The position numbers and the translations under genes were made by a program. A stretch of 32,520 nucleotides of DNA from an uncultured Pirellulaceae bacterium (GTDB taxonomy: Bacteria; Planctomycetota; Planctomycetia; Pirellulales; Pirellulaceae), in NCBI GenBank assembly GCA_905480235.1, contig CAJQPP010000121.1:1-32520 (forward strand), given 5' to 3'. Each line of letters opens with the position of its first letter. The first letter of the stretch is position 1. Of the stretch, positions 24,464-32,520 are shown piece after piece. The notes under the pieces were generated by a model. That model searched no databases and was not told where the DNA came from. It worked only from the letters and a program-made list of their open reading frames with translations.

Positions 24464-24667
24464 TCTGCTCGGCACTTCATGATATTGTGTTGGCGTTTAG
24501 ATCCGCTACAAAGGGCAGAGGTCATTGGCAACGCGGTTTAGCTTGTGCTTGATGGGTAGGGTTGCTTGATTTGAACTCGGTAAATTGGGGAGCGATGGTT
24601 TACCCAAGGGCCAAACATTGGCTGCGCAATGACAATGACTTCGTCACTCTGTTCTTGAAAGCGGGTC

Positions 24668-25966
24668 ATGCCTTCACGAGTATTCAATTTAGCGCGGGCG
24701 ATTTTCAACGGATGTTTGAGGGCAGCCTGCGGGCGTCTGGGATTATCGGTTGGGTTACTTTTTTTGATACCCTGGTCAATTTGCGTCTGGGGATCTCATG
24801 CCGAAAAATTTGGAGCATGCCAAGTAACCAAAATTTCTTTACTGGATGATTCTTTTCCGCGTCGATATCGGCAGGCCTTTGATCGCTATGTTCAAGTGAT
24901 AGCGCCCAATGGCAAACCGATTAATATATTCGCGCAAAAAGAAATATCCGACGGGCAACTGCGACATGTGCGTGATGTGCTTGTCCATTTTCTGACCGAT
25001 TGCCCAGAGTCGCAGCATGGCCAACAGAAAGGTCAGGTCGCAGATCGGATGGCACAGAATCACGCCATGATCATGATCCTTAGGGGAACGGATGGGGAGT
25101 TTAGAGAACCACGCATACCCGCCCAGCCGTTATTTGACACCGAGACGGTCGTTGAGGGTTCGGTTGCTTATATGACGAATGACTTTGAGTCCCACCGAGA
25201 TGCCACGCTGGAGGAGGTTTTACATTGTGTCCATGATAATGGGATTGGCGTCGATGTTAAAAATGCGCCGCCAGGTGTACTGCCCGATTATCAAAAGGAA
25301 ATACGAGCGGCTACGACTCACGCCATGCAGGCTCGAATATGGCCAGCCGCGACCGCGCCTGAAGACGTGAAAGACTGGATCGACGAGTTAAGGGATGAAG
25401 GAAGTTTGACGCAGGAATATCTGGCTTCAGTAATCGATAGTTATTACGGGCTCTGGGGGCCTTTTGATGAAGATGTCGGAATGTGGGGAGTGTATGTCGC
25501 GAGAACACGCAAAGATATTCAGGCCAAGGACCGGCAAGGATTTGGATTAATGGATAAGTTCTTTCCACCCTTTCTTACTTACACCGCCACCATCGACCCT
25601 TCCATGGAAGGCGATTTCAAAATGTATTTCGACGATGAGTTGCCCTACACTCATAAATCCCGGTACCTGCTCAACGCGGAGTTAAGCGGGCGTGCGGATT
25701 CTAATTTAATTGGAAACGCAAAAGATAATCGACTCGCAGGGAATCTCGGGAATAACCTAATCGACGGTGGTGAAGGGAATGACACGGTTGTTTTTCCCGG
25801 CCCAAAAACTCATTACGAAGTCACCCGAGATTCCCAAGGGAATTTTCGTGTATCGGGGGACGGCGTTGATACCCTTATCAGCATTGAAAATATCGAATTC
25901 GACGGGCTGAAAAAACGCCATGCCTGTTTTGTTGCCCCGGTCCCTCCAAACCTACCGCGAAATTAG
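24668..25966 (+). CDS. Secreted protein with RTX-like C-terminal region
   Basis: A 432-residue protein with a long N-terminal signal (hydrophobic about 24-42). The middle domain contains TLEEVLHCVHDNGIG, in which Glu183, His186 and His189 could bind a metal, and a long helical segment with YYGLWGPFDEDVGMWGVY. Residues about 335-412 look like a degenerate hemolysin-type calcium repeat and serralysin C-terminal module: AELSGRADSNLIGN, NRLAGNLGNNLIDGGEGNDTV and DGVDTLISIENIEFDG. Such modules direct type I secretion in many bacteria, but a signal peptide is also present here, as in some cyanobacteria and planctomycetes. No ribosome-binding site is seen. Peptidase activity is only a possibility. 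Confidence 0.75.
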   Translation: MPSRVFNLARAIFNGCLRAACGRLGLSVGLLFLIPWSICVWGSHAEKFGACQVTKISLLDDSFPRRYRQAFDRYVQVIAPNGKPINIFAQKEISDGQLRHVRDVLVHFLTDCPESQHGQQKGQVADRMAQNHAMIMILRGTDGEFREPRIPAQPLFDTETVVEGSVAYMTNDFESHRDATLEEVLHCVHDNGIGVDVKNAPPGVLPDYQKEIRAATTHAMQARIWPAATAPEDVKDWIDELRDEGSLTQEYLASVIDSYYGLWGPFDEDVGMWGVYVARTRKDIQAKDRQGFGLMDKFFPPFLTYTATIDPSMEGDFKMYFDDELPYTHKSRYLLNAELSGRADSNLIGNAKDNRLAGNLGNNLIDGGEGNDTVVFPGPKTHYEVTRDSQGNFRVSGDGVDTLISIENIEFDGLKKRHACFVAPVPPNLPRN

Positions 25967-26350
25967 ATAAGGGTGAGGATGGATTCGCTCCCTTTCATGC
26001 GGGTGCGAAGCATGGCATGTTTGATGGGTGGGGTTCTCAAGAATTTCATCGGTCGCTGAGTCGGGTGCAGCAGGCGACTGCCTTTTATTTTGCAGATCGA
26101 CTGCTCCTTAGCCACGTTATTGTTGCGCCGTTAAACTCCCCTTAGCGTGTTGTTCCGAGGCACCCAAAGATTACAGGTATTCACAAATTAGTTGAAAACA
26201 GCGTTTCTTGATGGCAGAATTAGAAACGAGAAGTTATTCGGTAGAAAATTTGCCCACGCTTTCCCTTTCGAGTACTGGGTAGCCTTGGGGCGAATCGTAG
26301 TCACGCGACGATTGCAGATTCAAGACGAGCCAAATTAACGAGGGTTTACC
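25967..26350. other. Intergenic region with a weak terminator candidate
   Basis: About 380 bases. At 26070-26081 a four-base-pair stem with a GCGA loop is followed by CTTTTATTTT, a weak intrinsic terminator candidate on the plus strand. GAGGG before 26351 serves the next gene. Confidence 0.4.
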
Positions 26351-27304
26351 ATGATCGATTTTGGATATCTCTCCAAAGGACTTTGCGGTCTAGCGCGAGC
26401 TCATCGGGCAAATGGAATGGCAGGCCATCTCGGTGCTGCGGTAGTCGCGGGGTATTTTTTTGGGGAGACGCATCCCAGCTTACCCGGCGAAGTCTATCAG
26501 GGGGTCGAGAAACAATTAGATAGAATTATCGAAGGTGACGAAGCCATATGGTTTGATCAAGGCAAGTCCGGATTGACGGTTAAGGAGATGTTTGATCCGT
26601 TTCCGGAAGAGCGAGCTGACGAAACACAAATCGAAGAAATCGCCAAAACGCTCGCCGGCAACATTGGCCAATTAAGGCAGTCGGGACACAACGTTATCTT
26701 CACGTCCATTGCTCTCCGTGGGTTAAGAGACCATCCGGAATTTGCAACGCCCTCTATCGTCAGCGGGATAACAAAACTCATTGCTAGATTTGATGAAGCT
26801 GTGCCCGGACGTGGCTATTGGGGAAAGCAACAGGGTTGGGTGATTGGGGACCATTTACAGTCGAAACCGGCACCCGAATGGCCCCCATACGAATCGCTCC
26901 AGGCAATGGCGGAAAGGGTTATTGAGCTGTTAATTTCCATGGGCGAACAAAACCGGCGTGGTTTCGGGGGCATGGTCCACCTAGTGAATCATGCAGCCGC
27001 AATTACTGAGTTGGATGCCTATGGGTTCGGGGAGTTGGCGATAGCTGGCTTACCGGCGCACCATCGACATGCGGAACTTTGGAAATCTTTGCCAGATTTG
27101 TCAAAGGAACTTGGGCCCGGGAGACCATCGCTCCGTGACCCGCTTACTGCTGCGTATTGGAATTTGAGTATTCCCTTGCAGGCGTCCGCACAATTGACTC
27201 ATCGCATTAAAACGATGTACGGGTTCTTCACTTTGTTACGTTTCATCGAGGACGAGTCAAAACGCCGGCAAGCCGAAGAGCACTACTTGTATCTGATGTC
27301 GTGA
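26351..27304 (+). CDS. Histidine-rich helical protein of unknown function
   Basis: A 317-residue soluble protein that I do not recognise. It appears all-helical, with no signal peptide. Histidine-bearing helices recur: RAHRANGMAGHLGAAV (17-30), SGHNVIFTSIALRGLRDHPEF (about 111-131), MVHLVNHAAAITELDAYGF (about 208-226) and LPAHHRHAELWKSLPDL. Their spacing could form a metal site or the core of an alpha/alpha barrel, as in some cyclases or questin-oxidase-like proteins, but the similarity is only in style. The ATG has a GAGGG ribosome-binding site. A hairpin overlaps the stop. It is monocistronic and converges with the glycosyltransferase gene. Confidence 0.75.
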   Translation: MIDFGYLSKGLCGLARAHRANGMAGHLGAAVVAGYFFGETHPSLPGEVYQGVEKQLDRIIEGDEAIWFDQGKSGLTVKEMFDPFPEERADETQIEEIAKTLAGNIGQLRQSGHNVIFTSIALRGLRDHPEFATPSIVSGITKLIARFDEAVPGRGYWGKQQGWVIGDHLQSKPAPEWPPYESLQAMAERVIELLISMGEQNRRGFGGMVHLVNHAAAITELDAYGFGELAIAGLPAHHRHAELWKSLPDLSKELGPGRPSLRDPLTAAYWNLSIPLQASAQLTHRIKTMYGFFTLLRFIEDESKRRQAEEHYLYLMS

Positions 27305-27339
27305 TCCTACTTGCGGTTTCTGAGCAGCCGCAACGATCA
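27302..27339. terminator. Two-part hairpin overlapping the stop codon
   Basis: TGATC (27302-27306) pairs with GATCA (27335-27339) and TTGCGG (27311-27316) with CCGCAA (27328-27333), giving an interrupted stem that includes the stop codon. No T tract follows. It lies between convergent genes and may end or protect the transcript. Confidence 0.4.
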
Positions 27340-27456
27340 ACCTGACCAGATTTTCAGCAATCCCATTGATACGGGGCTAGATCGTCAGCGAACCAAGTGG
27401 TGATGCTGCTAATCCAAGTTCAGATTCGCCGGGCGTACCAAGTCGATGCCGTGAAA

Positions 27457-28368
27457 TTAACGTTGCTCAACAGCCCACTGCCATTGGTTGCTTTCAGGCT
27501 TGGCAGATGGGGAGCTGTGGTTTGCATCGCTTTCTTGTTGGGGTAACTTTTTGTCCCGCCAGATATCGTAGGTGCTGCGGAAGTAATCGATGCTGGCGCT
27601 GTCGGCAGCCAATCGTCCGTGCTGCTTGTAGACAAACGCTCCGAGTCGATCACTGAAGTGAGCACCGTATGGCCGACGCCATTGTTGTTCGTTGGAATGT
27701 AGCCAAATGGGAACGTTGTTTCGAGTTAGGTGTCCTGACAGCCAAGGATCGTCAACGGTCCACAGGATATCTGGAATATCAAAAACTTCTGTCGGAAAGA
27801 AATCAGGTCGCACCATGACTCCTCCGAAACCCTCGAGTATGTCGACGTAACCGCTGGCCGTATACGGCGTGGGTTTGGAAGTAAATAATGACATCGTGCG
27901 GCGCAAGCGGTATTTTAGTCCTTTGATTCGACGCTCTGCTCGTGGGTGAGCGTCTCGCTCAATGTAATAGCGATGTCCCTTGGGTCGATACTCAAGATCG
28001 TAACCCCGTTCCACGATACAGCAATTGGGTTTTCGTTTGCGTTCGTCGAGAAAACGCTGCGCCCAATTTGAATCGTACGGTTGGTCGTCATCACAAAAGA
28101 GCAGTTCGACATTTTGACCTTGAAAATCCTTGACGGCGGGCAGGATCTTGGTGGCGGGCCCAAAATCTTCATCCACCATGCAAACTTTAATCCCCTTGGG
28201 GACCTTGGGGGGATCAAATTTGGCATCCGGAAAACGACGATATTTTCGTGATATATAAAGTCTAATTTCAGCAATGTCAGCCGTCTGATTTAGAAGATCT
28301 TCGAGCGTCGGAGCGATTTTGTCGAATCGAGTTGGAATCGAGGTCAGGGTGACAACAAGATCAGCCAT
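27457..28368 (-). CDS. GT-A type glycosyltransferase-like protein
   Basis: A 303-residue soluble protein. It begins with a strand (LVVTLTSIPTRFDKIAPTLEDLLNQT), typical for nucleotide-sugar binding folds, and has a DxD-type motif at LLFCDDDQPYDSNW (Asp93-Asp95), which in GT-A enzymes binds the metal and sugar nucleotide. Further blocks, GFGGVMVRPDFF and WTVDDPWLSGHL, match the acceptor and catalytic Asp positions of these enzymes. The C-terminus is polar and probably disordered. Related proteins occur in marine bacteria and algae and are annotated only as glycosyltransferases. No signal or membrane segment. It is not part of a glycan gene cluster here, so donor and acceptor are unknown. Confidence 0.78.
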   Translation of the reverse strand: MADLVVTLTSIPTRFDKIAPTLEDLLNQTADIAEIRLYISRKYRRFPDAKFDPPKVPKGIKVCMVDEDFGPATKILPAVKDFQGQNVELLFCDDDQPYDSNWAQRFLDERKRKPNCCIVERGYDLEYRPKGHRYYIERDAHPRAERRIKGLKYRLRRTMSLFTSKPTPYTASGYVDILEGFGGVMVRPDFFPTEVFDIPDILWTVDDPWLSGHLTRNNVPIWLHSNEQQWRRPYGAHFSDRLGAFVYKQHGRLAADSASIDYFRSTYDIWRDKKLPQQESDANHSSPSAKPESNQWQWAVEQR

Positions 28369-28618
28369 TATTGGAATCCTAGAACGTGACTAAACGAACA
28401 AGAGCTTTCGGTATGCGACGCAGTGTTACCAAAAAGCCGCTGTGGAGGCGATCTCAATCGCACCTGAACGACTGCTAGCTTTCGGGTGTCTGCGTGTGAA
28501 AAGTCGGCCTTCAGCCCGGATGGTTTCAAATTTCAACCCTAGTTACAATTCCAGCTCGCAGCTTGCGAGAAATTTCGTATACGACCTCACACGATGAAAA
28601 CTAGGCGAGCTAATTTCG

Positions 28619-29242
28619 ATGGATCAAGAAAAACTCCTATCTGATTTCCTGACGTTCTTCACGACCGTCGATCCTGTCGGGACTTTAGCCATCTTCGTGG
28701 GCCTGACGATTACACTGTCTGAGAAGGATCGTAAGGAAGTTGCTTGGAAAGCGATCCTGTATTCCACGGGAATTTTAGTTGCTTTCATTGCGTTAGGGCA
28801 AATCGCATTGGGCTCCCTGGGTATTGAGCTCGCCTCATTTGAGCTGGCCGGGGGAATCATCTTTTTTCTGTTCGGATTACAGATGGTGTTTGGATCTAGC
28901 GCGACGGATGCCAAGGCAAAACCCGAAGAGGGGCATGGCATTGCGGTGTTCCCGTTGGCTGTGCCTTCGATCGCAAGTCCGGGGTCAATTCTTGCCGCAG
29001 TCGTTTTGACAGATAATCGGGATCACAAGTTCTGGGAGCAAGTCGCGATCACAGGGTTGTTGTTGTTGGTTTTGGGGATCACCTTGCTCGTTTTGTTGCA
29101 AGCCAGCAGGGTTTTTGCTCTTTTAGGTAAGGCGGGTACCAATTTAGTGGTGCGCGTGATGGGTTTGATCCTTGCTTCTGTCGCGGTAGAGATGATTATT
29201 GAGGCGTTGGTCGAGATCCTCCCAACTTTGAATGCCGCCTAG
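28619..29242 (+). CDS. MarC family integral membrane protein
   Basis: A 207-residue MarC family protein with six hydrophobic segments. Family hallmarks are FTTVDPVGTLAIFVGLT near the N-terminus, a second half that repeats it in inverted form, with FPLAVPSIASPGSILAAVVLTDN, and the final VRVMGLILASVAVEMI. MarC was once linked to multiple antibiotic resistance in Escherichia coli, a claim later withdrawn, so the transported substrate and role remain unknown. AGGCGAG lies about 10 bases before the ATG. It is divergent from the glycosyltransferase gene and 190 bases before the acyltransferase gene. I do not use marC as a gene name because several paralogues share the family. Confidence 0.95.
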   Translation: MDQEKLLSDFLTFFTTVDPVGTLAIFVGLTITLSEKDRKEVAWKAILYSTGILVAFIALGQIALGSLGIELASFELAGGIIFFLFGLQMVFGSSATDAKAKPEEGHGIAVFPLAVPSIASPGSILAAVVLTDNRDHKFWEQVAITGLLLLVLGITLLVLLQASRVFALLGKAGTNLVVRVMGLILASVAVEMIIEALVEILPTLNAA

Positions 29243-29432
29243 TTCGAGCCTGCCGCAGCCCCGGGGTATTGAAGGGGAGTGGTGATCTATGGGGAGCCGA
29301 TTTGGATGATCAGGCATGGCCGGGTCCTTTCCGAGCCCCTCAAATGGCATTGGAGCAGCTTGTTGAAACGGGTATCTTCTGGCTTAATAAATGTTCCTGT
29401 GACAGGGATGATCTCCATGGACGGTGGCGGTA

Positions 29433-30245
29433 ATGTTCAAGAAATTGCGTAATTTGGAAAAATCGAGAACAGGTCGATTTGCGCAAAAATTGGTCAGTAA
29501 CACGGCTGCTCTGGCCATGAAGCAGGTGCTCTCTACGACCGATTTAAGAACCGCGTATTACGATGCCACGACGGATCCAAGCCGTGCGGATTATTTCGAG
29601 CACTGTATTTTCGTTTTTTGGCATGAGAACCAAGCGATACTTTTACCGCGTTGGACTTTTTCTCCTGTTACCTTGCTCATCAGTCAGCATCGAGATGCAC
29701 ATTGGCTGAAGCAAGCCGCCCATTTCTTGGGGTTCAACGTGGTTAGGGGCAGTTCAACACGCGGCGGTGCATCGGCCATCCGCAAACTCAAGCAGCAGAG
29801 TCGTCTAACCAGTTTCGCGATTACACCTGATGGTCCACAAGGCCCGCGACAGGAAATGGCTATGGGGCCGATATTTTTGGCTTCGCGTCTACAGATGCCA
29901 TTGGTTTGCGTCGGTGTTGGTTACGACCAACCGTGGCGTTTGGGAACTTGGGATCGCTTTGCTATCCCCAAGCCGTTTTCCAAAGCTCGTATCGTGATGG
30001 GACCGAAGATTCACTTTCCCAAAAAAATGAAACGTGACGAGCTTGAACTGGGACGAAGTAAAGCTCAGTCGCTGCTGCGAGACCTCAATCAATTTGCCGA
30101 GTCTTGGGTGGCAAGCGATGTGCGGGTGAAGCAGGAAATCCCCTTCATTCGCACCCGACGTTTACGTGCGTTGGAGTTTGATAATCAGGGAGCCGAGCCA
30201 ACGCAGGCATCTGCCCACGTGGTTCCTTTTCGAGCGGCGGGATAG
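29433..30245 (+). CDS. DUF374 lysophospholipid acyltransferase family protein
   Basis: A 270-residue protein of the DUF374 group in the lysophospholipid acyltransferase superfamily. Seen motifs: IFVFWHENQAILLP (about 59-72), LISQHRDAHWL with His87 and Asp89, a shifted form of the HxxxxD catalytic motif, then VVRGSSTRGGASAIRKL (about 104-119) and AITPDGPQGPRQE (129-141), which correspond to the acceptor-binding blocks. DUF374 members are believed to act in lipid A-like or other membrane lipid acylation. No transmembrane helix is obvious, so it is probably peripheral on the inner membrane. The ATG at 29433 is chosen; a GTG at 29424 would add three residues. Confidence 0.92.
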   Translation: MFKKLRNLEKSRTGRFAQKLVSNTAALAMKQVLSTTDLRTAYYDATTDPSRADYFEHCIFVFWHENQAILLPRWTFSPVTLLISQHRDAHWLKQAAHFLGFNVVRGSSTRGGASAIRKLKQQSRLTSFAITPDGPQGPRQEMAMGPIFLASRLQMPLVCVGVGYDQPWRLGTWDRFAIPKPFSKARIVMGPKIHFPKKMKRDELELGRSKAQSLLRDLNQFAESWVASDVRVKQEIPFIRTRRLRALEFDNQGAEPTQASAHVVPFRAAG

Positions 30246-30284
30246 CCGTTCAGATTTTGAAACTCATGCGTTTCGATTTGCGAA

Positions 30285-31235
30285 TTATCGGCGAAGCATG
30301 CGAAAACCCGATTCGGTTTTCATTTCGCTGGCCTGTGTCTCAGGGTTTGGTATCACCCGATTAGCAGTCGTTGCCCGTTGCGGAGCGGATGAATTTGCAG
30401 TGGCGTTCTTTTTTGCGGAACGCGGCGTGATCGGGTTGAGTATCTTGGAAAGGAAACTGCTTTTCTTGGGCGGTTGCTGAGTCACTTGGGGGGCCGGTCT
30501 ATTCAGCGGGGTACTTTGCCGTACGACCTGCGTCGTTTGGCTACGGTGAGATTGCTCGTAAAGCTGCGCTACGTTTTGTCGCGATGCATTGGTTGCAGGA
30601 TTATTCGCTGGAGCAATTTCCGATCGACTTGCATACGGTAGCCCTTGCTCTCGTCTGGACTGTTGAAGGAGTTGTTGAATGGCTACCTGTTCTCGCTGTT
30701 GGGCAACCGTGACTGGTCTCGTGCTAGTCGGTGACGAAAGGTTGCGATTGGCCGCTGTGCGTTGGTTATCGAAACTTGCCTGAGGGGGAGTGATTGCTTC
30801 GGACTGCGGTAGAGCTTGGGATATACCATTGCAATTGCAGGGATTGGCCGCGGCCGGTTGGCAACTATTGCATTTGCAGTTCGCCGCACATCCGCCGCAT
30901 GCACCCCATTGAACTCGGCGACGGACTTCCGCCAGTTGCTGCAGGAGAGGGTCTTTGATTAACCGTTTCGGGCAGTCTACATTTTGACAATTCCAGCGAA
31001 TGTAGGGTGAGTACCGCTTCATGGCCTCGCCATCACAGTTGAAAAATAGCCCTCCGAACCCAACTTCGGTACGTAGGAACCAGCCCATCGTCCAGGGATC
31101 GTCAGGTGAAAATTGTCTTGGAACCTGCTTGCAATAATCACGATAAAAATCGGCGATCGGATGGTGCTGCGCTTCCGCTTGTGGCAAAAGAGCGAAACCA
31201 CCAATGACGACGGCGAATAGTAACGACTTAAGCAT
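30285..31235 (-). CDS. Cys-rich secreted protein with disordered tail
   Basis: A 316-residue protein with a clear signal peptide (1-22, ending QAEA). The first part (about 23-110) is globular with Cys35, Cys67, Cys83 and Cys88. A Cys cluster (Cys113, 116, 120, 122, 125, 133 and 135) follows in a short Gly/Ala/Asn/Pro-rich stretch, giving 11 cysteines in all. The C-terminal half is low in hydrophobics, rich in Gln, Asn, Ser, Thr and Arg, and almost surely disordered, with a Lys/Arg-rich end. Exported and possibly cell-surface or matrix protein; disulfides or metal binding likely. AAGGA lies about 6 bases before the ATG. It converges with the acyltransferase gene. Family unknown. Confidence 0.78.
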   Translation of the reverse strand: MLKSLLFAVVIGGFALLPQAEAQHHPIADFYRDYCKQVPRQFSPDDPWTMGWFLRTEVGFGGLFFNCDGEAMKRYSPYIRWNCQNVDCPKRLIKDPLLQQLAEVRRRVQWGACGGCAANCKCNSCQPAAANPCNCNGISQALPQSEAITPPQASFDNQRTAANRNLSSPTSTRPVTVAQQREQVAIQQLLQQSRREQGLPYASRSEIAPANNPATNASRQNVAQLYEQSHRSQTTQVVRQSTPLNRPAPQVTQQPPKKSSFLSKILNPITPRSAKKNATANSSAPQRATTANRVIPNPETQASEMKTESGFRMLRR

Positions 31236-31599
31236 TTTGAATCCTTGACAAATGGGTCAACATCCCTGTTTTTGGCATTCCGGCAATTCGATGGTGAATA
31301 GGCTGGCACGATGGGCGCGACGGAGCGCAAAAGATGGGTCATTTAATAGATCGGATTGGTAGGACCCATAAAGCCGGTGGATTCTTCCACCAAGGAAAAC
31401 TCAAGGTGAAACTAAAATTCTTCTTAAACGGCAAAGTTTTCCCAGCTTTCGCGGCCTACAAACTTTCCATTGTAAAAGAGGTCTATTTAGTTAAAAATTG
31501 AACGTTTACACGGATAATTCCTTAGGCAAGTTGCCTCTCCCAATAGCTGCTGGCAGGCACTAAGATGGGATTTTCCCCGCCAAAACCATATCGGCATTC
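31236..31599. other. Divergent intergenic region before mqnA
   Basis: About 360 bases between the starts of the Cys-rich protein gene (-) and mqnA (+). It should hold both promoters, but I cannot place them with confidence and see no riboswitch. Confidence 0.5.
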
Positions 31600-32418
31600 A
31601 TGAACCACGAGCACGTAAACTGGAAAATTGGGGCGGTTTCCTACCTCAATACCCGACCGCTGGTTTACGGCCTCGAAAGGGAGCCTAGCGATTGGGAGTT
31701 GAGTTTTGACTTACCCAGTAGGTTGGCTAGGCAATTGGCGAATGGTGCGTTGGACGTTGCACTGATACCCTCGATCGAAGTCTTTCAAAACCCTGAATAT
31801 ACGGTGGTCTCCAATGCCTGCATCGCCTGTCGCGGGCCTGTGTGGAGTGTCAAGTTAATGAGCCGCTGTGGTATTTCGCAGATTCGGACACTGGCATTGG
31901 ACGAGGGTTCGCGGACCAGTGCGGCGTTGGTAAGGATCTTGTTACAGAAGCAATACGGTTTACGACCTGAATTGAGGCCGCTTCCGATTGATGAGTCATG
32001 GCAGGATGCTGATGCCGATGCGGTATTGATCATAGGCGATCGGGCCATGAATCCCCTGCATGACAATCAATTCCAGTTAGAGATCGATCTGGGCCAGTGG
32101 TGGCATGAGTTGACGGGTGCTCCCTTTGTTTTTGCGATGTGGGCCGCTCGGGGAGGGATCGATGCGGATCAACTTACCATAATTGATGACCGGCTCAGTG
32201 GCAGTCGAGATGCGGGGCTCGCCGCATCGGATGAAATTGCCCGCACCGAGTCGGAATCCTATGGACTGACGTTGCAGCAGGGTGTGGATTATTTTCAGAA
32301 GTACCTGCACTTCACCTTAGGCGTCGCCGAGCGAAAAGCGCTATCGCGTTTTCGTAAATTAGCGGTAGACATGGACCTGGCCCCATCGAACATGGAACTT
32401 CAATATCATGATTGCTGA
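31600..32418 (+). CDS. mqnA: Chorismate dehydratase MqnA (futalosine pathway)
   Basis: A 272-residue protein with the two-lobed periplasmic-binding-protein-like fold of MqnA, which removes water from chorismate to give 3-enolpyruvylbenzoate, the first step of the futalosine route to menaquinone. The N-terminal IGAVSYLNTRPLVYGLE carries Asn17 in SYLNxxP, placed like the active-site Asn of studied MqnA proteins. Further family blocks are LANGALDVALIPSIEVFQ, IRTLALDEGSRTSAALVRILL, DAVLIIGDRAM and LGQWWHELTGAPFVFAMWAAR. It is cytosolic and of normal length. It overlaps the next gene by 11 bases, which suggests an mqn operon. No strong ribosome-binding site precedes the ATG. Confidence 0.95.
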   Translation: MNHEHVNWKIGAVSYLNTRPLVYGLEREPSDWELSFDLPSRLARQLANGALDVALIPSIEVFQNPEYTVVSNACIACRGPVWSVKLMSRCGISQIRTLALDEGSRTSAALVRILLQKQYGLRPELRPLPIDESWQDADADAVLIIGDRAMNPLHDNQFQLEIDLGQWWHELTGAPFVFAMWAARGGIDADQLTIIDDRLSGSRDAGLAASDEIARTESESYGLTLQQGVDYFQKYLHFTLGVAERKALSRFRKLAVDMDLAPSNMELQYHDC

Positions 32419-32520
32419 GATACTTCAAAAATCAATTGCCGGCGAACGCATTACCAATGAAGAAGCGTTGACGCTTTTGGAATCGACTAATTTGTCAATG
32501 TTGGGCGCTGCGGCCGATGC
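32408..32520 (+). CDS. mqnC: Start of a radical-SAM menaquinone gene, probably mqnC
   Basis: Only the first 37 complete codons lie in the window; the gene runs off the right edge. It starts ATG at 32408 inside mqnA, overlapping it by 11 bases. The visible part, with the LQKSIAGERITNEEALTLLES and GAAADA elements, matches the N-terminus of the radical SAM enzymes MqnC (dehypoxanthinyl futalosine cyclase) and MqnE (aminofutalosine synthase), which share this start. MqnC is the more usual neighbour directly after mqnA. The CxxxCxxC cluster motif would lie beyond the edge, so choice between MqnC and MqnE is provisional. Confidence 0.72.
   Translation, partial: MIAEILQKSIAGERITNEEALTLLESTNLSMLGAAAD

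Noticed and set aside
1..32520. CRISPR arrays, tRNA or rRNA genes, insertion sequences, phage or defence genes
   Set aside because: No regularly spaced repeats, no T-loop-like sequences, no transposase, integrase, nuclease or toxin motifs were found on reading both strands.

Overview
The window looks like chromosomal DNA of a Planctomycetota-type bacterium (inference). The grounds are a secreted formylglycine sulfatase carrying a discoidin-like domain, futalosine-pathway menaquinone genes, many secreted or lipidated proteins of unknown function, and families I associate with planctomycetes (lumazine-binding-like NTF2 protein, DUF1361, VF530, 2OG-oxygenase-like, Cys-rich secreted protein). About two thirds of the window is coding. 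Most genes stand alone behind long leaders, all but four supported genes are on the + strand, and I see no tRNA, rRNA, CRISPR array, insertion sequence, phage gene or integrase.

Region by region. 0.5-6.3 kb: a lipoprotein, a DJ-1/PfpI protein, an NTF2-like protein, a secreted serine hydrolase, a small exported protein and a membrane-anchored gene broken at a T9 run. 6.4-10.7 kb: a DinB-like protein, a glycine-rich membrane protein, a 2OG-Fe(II) oxygenase-like protein, a Cys-cluster protein, and a convergent VF530 DNA-binding protein. 10.7-11.7 kb: about 1 kb with no recognisable gene. 11.7-15.3 kb: a SnoaL-like protein, a membrane-anchored alpha/beta hydrolase, a thioredoxin-like lipoprotein without a CxxC motif, a possible 35-residue ORF, and two membrane proteins. 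15.8-20.1 kb: the sulfatase, a VOC protein and an unrecognised 326-residue protein beginning Met-Cys. 20.4-24.5 kb: small membrane proteins (including DUF4870, DUF1361 and VanZ-like), a GNAT acetyltransferase and a zinc-ribbon membrane protein. 24.7-27.3 kb: a secreted protein with an RTX-like C-terminus and a His-rich orphan. 27.4-32.5 kb: a GT-A glycosyltransferase, MarC, a DUF374 acyltransferase, a Cys-rich secreted protein, and mqnA overlapping the start of a radical-SAM mqn gene.

The only clear pathway is menaquinone synthesis at the right edge. The rest are mostly single-gene units. I did not find a defence system, biosynthetic cluster or other multi-gene system that I could defend as new. 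The best leads are individual orphans, the T9 frameshift, a possible leader terminator before the DUF4870 gene, and the large unexplained intergenic fraction.
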